Assembly: GCF_000733295.1 (NCBI RefSeq)
Contig: NZ_JPMI01000026.1
Coordinates: 33,513 to 97,512 of the forward strand
Length of the DNA: 64,000 nt
DNA from: Archangium violaceum Cb vi76
GTDB taxonomy: Bacteria > Myxococcota > Myxococcia > Myxococcales > Myxococcaceae
Reading direction: 5' to 3'
Each line of letters opens with the position of its first letter. Within the stretch, counting starts at the first letter, position 1. A program made the translations under genes and the position numbers. Shown piece after piece: positions 9,052 through 16,793 of this stretch. The notes beneath the pieces are model-generated. The model was given only the letters and a program-made list of their open reading frames with translations, did not search any database and was not told where the DNA came from.

Positions 9052-10109
9052 GTACGATGGCAACAGGAGCCTGGCCGGAAGGCTCGATGACAGCGGTGGC
9101 GATCACAGCGCCGGGACGGGTCGAGCTCACCCGGATTCCCATCCCGGGACCCCGGCCGGACGAGGTGTTGATCCGCCCCTCGTACGTCGGGCTGTGCGGA
9201 ACCGATCTGGAGCTGCTGCACGGCACCGCCTCGTACCTGCGGGATGGCCGGGCGAGCCTTCCGCTGGTGTTCGGCCACGAGTGGTGTGGCCAGGTGGCCG
9301 CCGTGGGCAAGGAGGTGCGAGGGATTTCGGTGGGCAACCGGGTGGTGGGCCAGACGATGGTTCCCTGCGGCCTGTGCCGGATGTGCCACCGAGGACAGCG
9401 GGCGCACTGCGAGCGGCTGGTGGAGGTGGGCCTGTATGGCCTGCAGGGCGCCGCGGCCGAGTACATCCGCATGCCCATGCGTTCGCTCACCGCGTTGCCG
9501 GAGGCCCTCTCCGACGTGAACGCCGCGTTCATCGAGCCGACGGTCACCGTGGTGGGTGGCTTCGACAAGGCCGGCTGCGGCCTGAAGGACGAGGTCGCCG
9601 TGGTGGGGACCGGAACCATCGGCCTGCTCGCCGTGCAGCTCGCCTCGCGGATGGCCCGGCACGTGGATGCGATCGGCATCGACGAGGCGGGGCTGAAGCT
9701 GGCCGCCGCCTGCGGTGCCCGGCGCACGCTGCGGCCCGAGCAGGCCCGGAGCGGGGCCTACTCGCTGGTCATCGAGGCTTCCGGCTCCTCGCGGGCCTTC
9801 CTGCGCGGCGTGGAGCTCGCCGCGACGGGTGGCCGGGTGGCGGTGGTGGGCGTCGCGAACGAGCCGGTGTCTGGTTTCGTGCCGGGGGAGCTCGTCCTGC
9901 GTGGAGTCGATCTGCTCGGCATCCGGCATGGCCTGGACTACTACGACCGGACGATCCAGCTCTTCGTCGATGGCGTGCTGGACGCGAAGCCGCTGATCGC
10001 CGGAGTGCTCTCGCCGGGACAGGCCGCGCACGCCTTCGAGCTGCTCGAGCATGGCCGCTCGGGTCCCCCCAAGGTGCTGCTGCGCTTCAACGAAGGGAGG
10101 ACGTCATGA
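9048..10109 (+). CDS. Zinc-dependent medium-chain dehydrogenase (threonine/sorbitol dehydrogenase-like)
   Basis: 353 residues; start in an ATGA overlap with the small cupin. MDR family elements in order: catalytic zinc ligands in GLCGTDLELLHG and GHEWCGQVAAVG, structural-zinc cysteines in CGLCRMCHRGQRAHC, the nucleotide fold motif VVGTGTIGLLAVQLA, then the C-terminal dimer domain. It should oxidise or reduce a secondary alcohol of a sugar or cyclitol with NAD(P)(H). Zinc dehydrogenases are recurrent partners of C7-cyclitol synthases, where they interconvert ketone and hydroxyl groups on the ring. Substrate is inferred from context only. Confidence 0.87.
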   Translation: MSTMATGAWPEGSMTAVAITAPGRVELTRIPIPGPRPDEVLIRPSYVGLCGTDLELLHGTASYLRDGRASLPLVFGHEWCGQVAAVGKEVRGISVGNRVVGQTMVPCGLCRMCHRGQRAHCERLVEVGLYGLQGAAAEYIRMPMRSLTALPEALSDVNAAFIEPTVTVVGGFDKAGCGLKDEVAVVGTGTIGLLAVQLASRMARHVDAIGIDEAGLKLAAACGARRTLRPEQARSGAYSLVIEASGSSRAFLRGVELAATGGRVAVVGVANEPVSGFVPGELVLRGVDLLGIRHGLDYYDRTIQLFVDGVLDAKPLIAGVLSPGQAAHAFELLEHGRSGPPKVLLRFNEGRTS

Positions 10110-10858
10110 TCCGGCGAACCCTCGAGCGGACTGGCGGCGTGCAGTGGCTGGTCAACCGGGAGCTCATCCCCGAGGCGCTCGGAATGCTGATGATCCACGA
10201 GCTGTCCGGGGGAAGCGTGCTCCCGGAGCACAGCCTGCCGGGAGCCGAGTCGGTCACCTTCTTGTTGTCCGGCAAGGGGGACTGGCGCGCGAACGGGCAC
10301 ACCTGGCGGCTGACCCCTGGCGAGGGCGTGTTCAATGCGCCGGGGACCCGCCGCGCCTTCGAGACCGAGCACGGCCAGGACACGATGCTCCTGGTGGTGT
10401 ACGGCGGAACCAACGACCCGCGGGACGCGAAGCCCCACGAGGCGCACAGCGCCGGCAGCGGGTGCCGCATCTCCCGGACGGCGGACCAGGGCAACCACAG
10501 TCCCCTGGGCGAGGCCGGTGGCTTCATCGACATGGGCGTGCACTGGCTGGCGACGAGCCAGACCGTCGGCACGCGCTCGGTGGTCGTGGCCACCTCGACG
10601 TTCACCCCGGGAGGCAGCCACCAGCTCCACCGGCACCCGAATGCCGATGAGTTCTTCCTGGTGCTGCAAGGCGGTGGCGAGCACCTCACGAAGGACGGCC
10701 CGGTGCGGTTGAACCCGGGCGACCTGGCCTACATCCCGGCCGGCGAATGGCACGGATTCCAGACCGATCCCGGCGTCACCACCCGGACGGTCTACGGCTA
10801 CCTGGGCGCGGGAAGCCTCGCCCAGGCTGGATACGAATTGCTGGAGGAAGAGACATGA
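10106..10858 (+). CDS. Bicupin protein, C-terminal half metal-binding
   Basis: 250 residues. The open frame extends far upstream, but ATG 10106 forms an ATGA overlap with the dehydrogenase stop and is the natural start. The N-terminal half (residues 1-110) has cupin spacing (SVTFLLSGKGDWRANG) without a clear HxH. The C-terminal half carries HRHPNADEFFLVLQGGG (His, His, Glu ligands) and AYIPAGEWHGFQ (last His). This mirrors the bicupin at 7916, in which the first half is the metal-binding one. Possible isomerase, epimerase or dehydratase of a cyclitol intermediate. Confidence 0.8.
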   Translation: MIRRTLERTGGVQWLVNRELIPEALGMLMIHELSGGSVLPEHSLPGAESVTFLLSGKGDWRANGHTWRLTPGEGVFNAPGTRRAFETEHGQDTMLLVVYGGTNDPRDAKPHEAHSAGSGCRISRTADQGNHSPLGEAGGFIDMGVHWLATSQTVGTRSVVVATSTFTPGGSHQLHRHPNADEFFLVLQGGGEHLTKDGPVRLNPGDLAYIPAGEWHGFQTDPGVTTRTVYGYLGAGSLAQAGYELLEEET

Positions 10859-11637
10859 ACGAGCGAATCGCCATCGTGACCGGTGCCAGCTCCGGCATCG
10901 GCAAGGCCACCGCCATCGCCCTGGCCCAGAAGGGCTTCGATGTCGGGATTGGTTTCAACTCGAACGCGGAGGGAGCCCGGCAGGTCGCCGCGGAGGTGGA
11001 GGCCCACGGCGTACGGGCCCTGGCCTTCCGCATGGACCTGACGGACCCGAGCGCCGCCGCGGAGGCGGTGGAACGGGCGGCCAGCGAGCTGGGCGGAGTG
11101 GATGTCTTCGTCAACAACGCCGGGGTCAACCGCCGCGCCTCGTTCCTCGAGGAGACGCCGGAGGACTGGCAGCGCATCCTCACCATCAACACCACCGGCC
11201 CCTTCCTGTGTGCCCAGGTGGCGGCGCGCCGCATGGTGGCTCGAGGGCGGGGCGGGCGCATCGTCAACGTGACGTCCGTGCACGAGCTGGTGCCCATCCG
11301 GGGAGGTTCCTCCTACTGCGCCTCCAAGGGCGGGCTGGGCCTGCTCACCAAGGTGATGGCCCTGGAGCTGGCGCCGCATGGCATCACCGTCAACGCGGTC
11401 AGCCCGGGAGAGACGGCCACGCCGATGAACGGAGTCCCCGAGAGCCGTGACGCGGCGGAGCTCTCCCGGCCCGCGATTCCCATGGGCCGGCCCGGGCGCT
11501 CCCGCGAGGTCGCGGCGCTCATCGCCCACCTGGCGGAACCTGACGCCGCCTACATCACGGGCGTCACCGTCACCGTGGATGGCGGGCTGCTGTTGATGAG
11601 CGCCATCGCCAACCAGGAGTACGCGGGCCGCCCGTAA
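10855..11637 (+). CDS. Short-chain dehydrogenase/reductase
   Basis: 260 residues from ATG 10855 (ATGA overlap with the bicupin). Classical SDR: coenzyme motif TGASSGIG at residues 9-16, NNAG, catalytic Ser, then SSYCASKGG with the Tyr-x3-Lys pair, and VTVDGG near the end. NADP preference is likely from the absence of an acidic residue at the usual position. It would reduce or oxidise a keto/hydroxy group of the cyclitol. The next gene starts 51 bp downstream, the only real gap in the run of genes from 6733. Confidence 0.88.
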   Translation: MNERIAIVTGASSGIGKATAIALAQKGFDVGIGFNSNAEGARQVAAEVEAHGVRALAFRMDLTDPSAAAEAVERAASELGGVDVFVNNAGVNRRASFLEETPEDWQRILTINTTGPFLCAQVAARRMVARGRGGRIVNVTSVHELVPIRGGSSYCASKGGLGLLTKVMALELAPHGITVNAVSPGETATPMNGVPESRDAAELSRPAIPMGRPGRSREVAALIAHLAEPDAAYITGVTVTVDGGLLLMSAIANQEYAGRP

Positions 11638-11688
11638 TCACATTCCAATCGAAATGGATTCAACCCAGACACACGAAAGGACTTCCTC

Positions 11689-12246
11689 ATGAGCCGTACC
11701 AGCCAGGGCATTCCCGGAGCACGCAACGTCCACCACCTCGCCTATACCGTTCCCAATCTGGATCAGGCGGTCGACTTCTTCGTCAACGTCCTGGGTGCCG
11801 AGCTGCTGTACCGGATCGGCCCCGTCGAGGACACGAAGAGCGACTGGATGACGCGCCAGCTCAACGTGCACCCCCGGGCCTCGACGCACATCGCCATGCT
11901 CCGCTTCGGGCCCGTCACCAACCTCGAGCTGTTCGAGTACACGGCGCCCGAGCAGCGGCGGGAGCTCCCGCGCAACAGCGACTGGGGCGGCCATCACCTG
12001 GCCATCGACGTGGAGGACGTGGATGCCGCGGTCGACTACCTCCGCTCGGTGCCCGGCGTGAAGATCCTCGGCGAGCCGCAGACCCTCACCGAGGGGCCCA
12101 TCGCCGGTGACCGCTGGGTCTATTTCCTGACCCCGTGGGGCATGCAGATGGAGGTCCTGAACATGCCCAGGGGAATGCCTTACGAGAAGGACACCGATGC
12201 CCGCCTGTTCGGGCCATGCAAGCCCTGGAACGACCGGAGCGAGTGA
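11689..12246 (+). CDS. VOC superfamily protein, CetB-like C7-cyclitol epimerase
   Basis: 185 residues. Vicinal-oxygen-chelate (glyoxalase-fold) layout with NVHHLAYTVPNLDQAVDFF at the start, metal-ligand positions in HHLAYTV, LELFEYTA and WGGHHLAIDVED, and a C-terminal GMQMEVLNMPRGMPYEKD. That last segment and the WMTRQLNVHPRA block resemble what I know of CetB from cetoniacytone biosynthesis, which epimerises 2-epi-5-epi-valiolone to 5-epi-valiolone. Together with the cyclase at 6733 this supports a C7-cyclitol pathway. The CetB relation is from memory of the family and should be confirmed by alignment. Confidence 0.78.
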   Translation: MSRTSQGIPGARNVHHLAYTVPNLDQAVDFFVNVLGAELLYRIGPVEDTKSDWMTRQLNVHPRASTHIAMLRFGPVTNLELFEYTAPEQRRELPRNSDWGGHHLAIDVEDVDAAVDYLRSVPGVKILGEPQTLTEGPIAGDRWVYFLTPWGMQMEVLNMPRGMPYEKDTDARLFGPCKPWNDRSE

Positions 12247-12257
12247 GCCGAAGGGGG

Positions 12258-12282
12258 AGGCCGGGAGCAATCCTCCCGGCCT
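12258..12282 (+). terminator. Rho-independent terminator closing the cyclitol operon
   Basis: Perfect 10-bp stem AGGCCGGGAG/CTCCCGGCCT (12258-12267 and 12273-12282) with a 5-base loop, 12 bases after the VOC stop and followed by TT and CCCC that extend the stem with the upstream GGGGG. It marks the end of the 4929-12246 transcription unit. Confidence 0.75.
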
Positions 12283-12333
12283 TTCCCCTATAGTACCGGG
12301 AGCAGCCTTCCCCCCACCTCTCCCGGAGATGCG

Positions 12334-13665
12334 ATGTCGAAGAGCCCCCGCCTGGCTTCCCAGGGTCTGTCCCATCAAGACGTGCTCGCCCGGATGCGCG
12401 CGATGCGCACCGAGGACGCACGCTGGCAGGAGGGCCGGACGTGGAGTCTCGTCTACAACGCGGGAGAGGACATCCGCCGGGTGGCGGCCGAGGCCTATAC
12501 CGAGTTCATGTCGGAGAATGGCCTCAGCCCCCTGGCCTTCCCCAGCCTGAGGCGCTTCGAGGCCGAGGTGCTCACCATCGCGGCGGATCTCTTCCACGGC
12601 CCCACCGCCGCCGGGACGATGACGTCCGGTGGCACCGAGTCCATCCTCATGGCCATCAAGACGGCCCGGGACTTCGCTCGCGCCGAGCGTGGCATCACCG
12701 AGCCGGAGATGGTGCTGCCCGCCTCCGTCCACCCCGCCTTCCAGAAGGCCGCCCACTACTTCGGGGTGAAGCCCATCAACGTCCCCGTCGCGTCCGACTT
12801 CCGCGCGGATGTGGAGGCCATGCGCGCCGCCGTGGGCCCGCGCACCGTGCTCGTCGTCGGCTCGGCGCCCTCCTACCCGCACGGGGTGATGGACCCCATC
12901 TCCGAGCTCGCCGCCATGGCCCAGGAGAAGGGTGTCCTCTTCCACGTGGATGCCTGTCTCGGCGGATTCCTGCTGCCCTTCGCGAAGCGGCTCGGCCACG
13001 ACATCCCCGACTTCGACTTCACCGTGCCCGGCGTCACCAGCCTGTCGGCGGACCTGCACAAGTATGGCTACGCCGCCAAGGGCGCCTCCATCGTGCTCTA
13101 CCGCACGCCCGAGTTGCGCCGGCACCAGTTCTTCACCTACGCGGGTTGGAGCGGCGGCATCTACGCCTCTCCCTCCATGGCCGGCACCCGCCCCGGTGGT
13201 GCCATCGCCGCGGCCTGGGCCATCCTCAAGTACCTCGGCGAGGAGGGTTACCTGCGGCTGGCCCGCACGGTGCTCGATACCTCGAAGTCGCTGCGCGAGG
13301 GCATCGCCGCCATCCCCGGGTTGAAGCTGCTGGGCAAGCCTTCGCTCAGCATCTTCGCCTTCTCCTCGGACACGCTGGACGTCTACGCGCTGGGCGATGC
13401 CATGGAGGCGCGCGGCTGGAAGCTGGACCGGCAGATGATGCCTCCCGCGCTGCACCTGATGGTGACGCCGGCCCATGCGGCGGTGGTGAAGCCCTTCCTC
13501 GCGGACCTGCGCGCGTGCGCCACCAGCCTCGCCTCTGGTGAGCCCGCTCCGGATGGCAGCGCCGCCATGTACGGCATGCTCGGCGCCCTCCCCGACCCCA
13601 AGGACGCCGAGGGCTTCATCCTCCAATTCATGGACGGGCTGTACGACGTCCCCGAGCAGGAGTGA
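12334..13665 (+). CDS. PLP-dependent lyase/decarboxylase, sphingosine-1-phosphate-lyase-like
   Basis: 443 residues. Group II decarboxylase fold: TSGGTESILMAIKTARDF binds the phosphate end of PLP, HVDACLGGF contains the cofactor Asp, and SADLHKYGYAAKGAS carries the Schiff-base Lys. The LHKYGYAAKG form is that of sphingosine-1-phosphate lyase and related bacterial enzymes rather than glutamate decarboxylase. Likely reaction: cleavage of a long-chain-base phosphate or decarboxylation of an amino acid. It sits after the operon terminator, and 4 bases separate it from the DUF819 gene, so the two are probably cotranscribed. Confidence 0.82.
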   Translation: MSKSPRLASQGLSHQDVLARMRAMRTEDARWQEGRTWSLVYNAGEDIRRVAAEAYTEFMSENGLSPLAFPSLRRFEAEVLTIAADLFHGPTAAGTMTSGGTESILMAIKTARDFARAERGITEPEMVLPASVHPAFQKAAHYFGVKPINVPVASDFRADVEAMRAAVGPRTVLVVGSAPSYPHGVMDPISELAAMAQEKGVLFHVDACLGGFLLPFAKRLGHDIPDFDFTVPGVTSLSADLHKYGYAAKGASIVLYRTPELRRHQFFTYAGWSGGIYASPSMAGTRPGGAIAAAWAILKYLGEEGYLRLARTVLDTSKSLREGIAAIPGLKLLGKPSLSIFAFSSDTLDVYALGDAMEARGWKLDRQMMPPALHLMVTPAHAAVVKPFLADLRACATSLASGEPAPDGSAAMYGMLGALPDPKDAEGFILQFMDGLYDVPEQE

Positions 13666-13669
13666 GCCC

Positions 13670-14806
13670 ATGACCTCCATGGGGCTCTTCCAGGTGCTCG
13701 CGCTCGTGGGCTTCCCCGGGCTCTCCCTGCTCGCCGCGCGCCACCTCAAACCCGTGGCCTGGGTGGGCCCCGTGGTCGTCTGTTATGCCTTCGGCATCAT
13801 CCTCGGCAACATCCCGGGGCTGGGGCTGCAGGAGCGGCTGAGTCTCTCGGTCAGCGAGGCGGCCGTGCCGCTGGCCATCCCCCTGCTCCTCTTCACCACG
13901 AACGTGCCCCGGTGGATGCGGCTCGCGCGGCCCACGCTGCTGTCCTTCGGCCTCGCGTGCCTGTCCGCCATGGTGAGCGCCGCCGTCGTGGGCTTCGCCT
14001 TGTCGGACCGCTCGGACGAGTGGTGGAAGATGTCCGGCATGCTGGTGGGCGTCTACACCGGCGGCACCGCCAACATGAACGCCATCGGCCTGGCGCTCCG
14101 CGTCCGCGAGGAGACCCTCATCCTCCTCAACACCGCGGACATCATCGTTGGCGCCGTCTACCTCCTCATCCTGGTGACGGTGGCCCAGCGGATCGCCCTG
14201 CTCTTCCTGCCCCGCTTCCCGAATGCCACCGGCTGGGATGACGGTGAGGCGCAGGAGGCGGAAGGAACCGGGGGATTCACCTGGAGCCAGGCGCGCGGCA
14301 TGGCACTGGCCTTCCTCCTCGCCGCGCTCATCGTGGGCGTGTCCGTGGGCGGGACGCTCCTGGTGTTCGGCGGGATGGAGGCACCGGTGGTGCTGCTGCT
14401 CATCACCTCGCTGAGTCTGGCCGCGTCCTTCCTGCCCTCCGTGCGCGAGCTGCCCGGCAGCTACGCCATGGGAGACTACGCACTGCTCGTCTTCTGCGTG
14501 GCCGTCGGCACGCTCGCGGACGCGAGCCGCATGCGCGACACGGGCCTCTTCGTCTTCGTCTTCTGCGCGGGCATGGTGGTGCTCGCCGTGGGGATGCACT
14601 TCGCCCTCGCCGCCCTCTTCCGCATCGACGCGGACACCGCCCTCATCACCTCCACCGCCACCATCTTCGGTCCCCCCTTCATCGGTCCGGTGGCACGCGC
14701 CCTGGGCAACCGCGAGCTCATGGTGTCCGGTCTCACCACCGGCATCATGGGCTACGCGGTGGGCACCTATCTCGGACTTGCCGTGGCCTGGTTGCTGCGG
14801 CCCTGA
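13670..14806 (+). CDS. DUF819 family integral membrane protein
   Basis: 378 residues from ATG 13670. About ten hydrophobic membrane segments. The segments MLVGVYTGGTANMNAIGLAL and TATIFGPPFIGPVARALGN are typical of DUF819 (YjcL-type) proteins, which resemble transporters of the bile acid/sodium symporter kind; the substrate is not known. A short hydrophilic cytoplasmic or periplasmic loop (DDGEAQEAEG) separates the two halves. It directly follows the PLP enzyme gene, so it may move that enzyme's substrate or product; this is inference. Confidence 0.82.
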   Translation: MTSMGLFQVLALVGFPGLSLLAARHLKPVAWVGPVVVCYAFGIILGNIPGLGLQERLSLSVSEAAVPLAIPLLLFTTNVPRWMRLARPTLLSFGLACLSAMVSAAVVGFALSDRSDEWWKMSGMLVGVYTGGTANMNAIGLALRVREETLILLNTADIIVGAVYLLILVTVAQRIALLFLPRFPNATGWDDGEAQEAEGTGGFTWSQARGMALAFLLAALIVGVSVGGTLLVFGGMEAPVVLLLITSLSLAASFLPSVRELPGSYAMGDYALLVFCVAVGTLADASRMRDTGLFVFVFCAGMVVLAVGMHFALAALFRIDADTALITSTATIFGPPFIGPVARALGNRELMVSGLTTGIMGYAVGTYLGLAVAWLLRP

Positions 14807-14823
14807 CGTACCTGGAGTCTTCC

Positions 14824-16182
14824 ATGCATCCGATTCGGACAACGTGGGCAGTGGTGCTCTCCGCCGCGCTGGCCACCGCCCCCGCGTGGGCGGAAGAGGC
14901 CCCCAAGCAAGCCCTCGAGGCCCCCGGCCCCGAGCCCCTCCCCACACCCCAGCCCGCTCCCGCGCCCCGGACGGGCTGGGGCGTGCAGGGCCTGCCGCTG
15001 GTCAACTTCAACAGCGACGAGGGCTTCGGGTATGGCGCCCGGTTGATGGTGGTGGACTCGGGCGATGGGACCCAGCGGCCCTACCGCATGGCCTTCATCG
15101 CGCAGTTCTTCCAGACGACCAATGGGGTGGGCATGCACCGCCTCATCATGGATGCGCCGGGCTTCCTGTCCTCCCCCTGGCGATTGACCTCGGACGTCAG
15201 CCTGCTCAATGACCGGTTCTCGCCGTACTACGGCCTGGGGAGCTCGGCGGGGTACGAGCCCGCCTTCGCCGCGTGCGAGGACCGCGGTGCCCTGGCGTCG
15301 AACCCGAACGCCTGCCCGGGCAACCCGGACTTCCGCGGCCTGCGCTACTACACCTTCGAGCAACGCTCCCTGCCCAGCGTGATGCTGAACGTGCGCCGGC
15401 CCCTGATCGGCCCCTTGCAGGTGGCGCTGGGTTATCGCTTCCGCCTCACCACCGTGCGGACACGCTACAACGCGGAGGATCTGGGACAGGCGAGGAGCTC
15501 CCGGCTGATGGAGGACGCCCACGCGGGAATGCTCACCGGGCTGAACGGTGACTCGGACGCGCCGGACGTCTTCCGCACCGCCGAGGTCACCGCCGGCCTG
15601 CTGTTGGACCTGCGCGACAACGAGCCGGCACCCCTGCGCGGCATGTTCCACGAGCTCGCGCTGCGCGGGGCCACCGGGGTGACGGGCAGCGCCTTCTCAT
15701 ACTGGGGCGCCACCGCCAACCTGCGCTTCTACCACCCCGTGTTCGACGACCGGCTCGTGGCCGCCCTGCGCCTCTTCGTCGATGTCATGGGCGGAGATGT
15801 TCCCTTCTTCCTCCTCTCCTCCTTCAGCGGCGTGGAGTGGCGCGAGGGCTGGGGCGGCATCGGCGGCGTGTACACCGCCCGCGGCATCATCAAGAACCGG
15901 CTCCAGGGCCAGGTGAAGGCGCTCGCCAACGGAGAGCTGCGCTGGAAGTTCCTCTCGGTGGCTCCGTGGAATCAGCAGCTGGACTTCACCCTCGTCACGT
16001 TCCTCGACGCCGGTCAGGCCTGGGCCGATCTGCGTTTCCTGGACGGGGGGCGCCCTCGCTACGCGGGCGGCGGCGGGCTTCGCATCGCCTGGCAGGACAA
16101 CTTCATCCTCCGGCTCGACTACGGCGTCAGCCCGAGTGATGGCACTTCGGGGTTCTACCTGGACTTCAACCACCTGTTCTGA
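14824..16182 (+). CDS. BamA/TamA-like outer-membrane beta-barrel protein
   Basis: 452 residues with signal peptide ending near AWA-EEAPK, a Pro-rich linker (residues about 25-50), then a long run of amphipathic strands ending in a terminal aromatic residue (FNHLF), as for outer-membrane barrels. The C-terminal part (GGGLRIAWQDNFILRLDYG) fits the bacterial surface antigen (Omp85/D15) barrel. No POTRA repeats are visible, so it is a barrel-only member rather than BamA itself. It starts 17 bp after the DUF819 gene and is convergent with the thioredoxin gene, 2 bp away. Function in secretion or surface display is unknown. Confidence 0.72.
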   Translation: MHPIRTTWAVVLSAALATAPAWAEEAPKQALEAPGPEPLPTPQPAPAPRTGWGVQGLPLVNFNSDEGFGYGARLMVVDSGDGTQRPYRMAFIAQFFQTTNGVGMHRLIMDAPGFLSSPWRLTSDVSLLNDRFSPYYGLGSSAGYEPAFAACEDRGALASNPNACPGNPDFRGLRYYTFEQRSLPSVMLNVRRPLIGPLQVALGYRFRLTTVRTRYNAEDLGQARSSRLMEDAHAGMLTGLNGDSDAPDVFRTAEVTAGLLLDLRDNEPAPLRGMFHELALRGATGVTGSAFSYWGATANLRFYHPVFDDRLVAALRLFVDVMGGDVPFFLLSSFSGVEWREGWGGIGGVYTARGIIKNRLQGQVKALANGELRWKFLSVAPWNQQLDFTLVTFLDAGQAWADLRFLDGGRPRYAGGGGLRIAWQDNFILRLDYGVSPSDGTSGFYLDFNHLF

Positions 16183-16184
16183 GG

Positions 16185-16793
16185 TTACTGCCCCAGGGCG
16201 CGCTCGATTCGCGCTCGCAGCGCGGCCTCCGAGAGCGCGCCCCGCTGCGCGTCCACCACCCGGCCCTCCCGGTCCAGGAAGTAGAGCGTCGGCAACGCCG
16301 TCACCTGGAACGCCGCCGCCATCTCGTCCGGCGCGTACACCACGTACGGCGCCAGGTCCGGCATGCGGCTGATGATGAACTCCTCCACGAACAGCGGCGC
16401 GTCCGGCATCTCGTCCCGGCTCGCCGCAACGAACACCAGCCCCTTCGGCTCGTACTCCTTCGCCAGCTTGATGAGGTGCGGCATCTCCGCCTGGCACGGC
16501 GGGCACCACGTCGCCCAGAAGTCCAGCATCACCACCTTGCCCCGCAGATCCGACAGCGACAGCTTCTTGCCGTCATACGTCTGCATCGACACCGACGGCG
16601 CCGACATCCCATCCGACGCCAGCCGCCCCCTCAGCGCCTCCTGCACGCCCAGGTACCCCAACCCCGCCAGGCCCAGCAGCGCCGTCACCACCAGCAGCAC
16701 CTTGCTCCAACCCTGGCGCTCGGGCGCCGGCGTGCTCCCCTCGCCCACCTGCTCCGGCCGTCCCTCGGTGTCCGCGTTCCGCTGCTCCGTCAC
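16185..16793 (-). CDS. TlpA/ResA-like membrane-anchored thioredoxin
   Basis: 202 residues. GTG 16793 overlaps the preceding gene's TGA as GTGA; the longer open frame upstream is the other gene's shadow. One N-terminal membrane segment (about residues 28-48) anchors a periplasmic thioredoxin domain with redox pair WCPPC in FWATWCPPCQAEMPHL and cis-Pro in TALPTLYFLD. TlpA-type proteins reduce disulfides or act in cytochrome maturation. Coupled translation with the CFI-box zinc-ribbon gene suggests a cysteine-rich partner. Confidence 0.87.
   Translation of the reverse strand: MTEQRNADTEGRPEQVGEGSTPAPERQGWSKVLLVVTALLGLAGLGYLGVQEALRGRLASDGMSAPSVSMQTYDGKKLSLSDLRGKVVMLDFWATWCPPCQAEMPHLIKLAKEYEPKGLVFVAASRDEMPDAPLFVEEFIISRMPDLAPYVVYAPDEMAAAFQVTALPTLYFLDREGRVVDAQRGALSEAALRARIERALGQ

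Noticed and set aside
11638..13749. 703-residue minus-strand open frame
   Set aside because: Antisense shadow of the VOC and PLP genes: His/Gly/Glu-rich with no family motifs, as expected for high-GC third positions.
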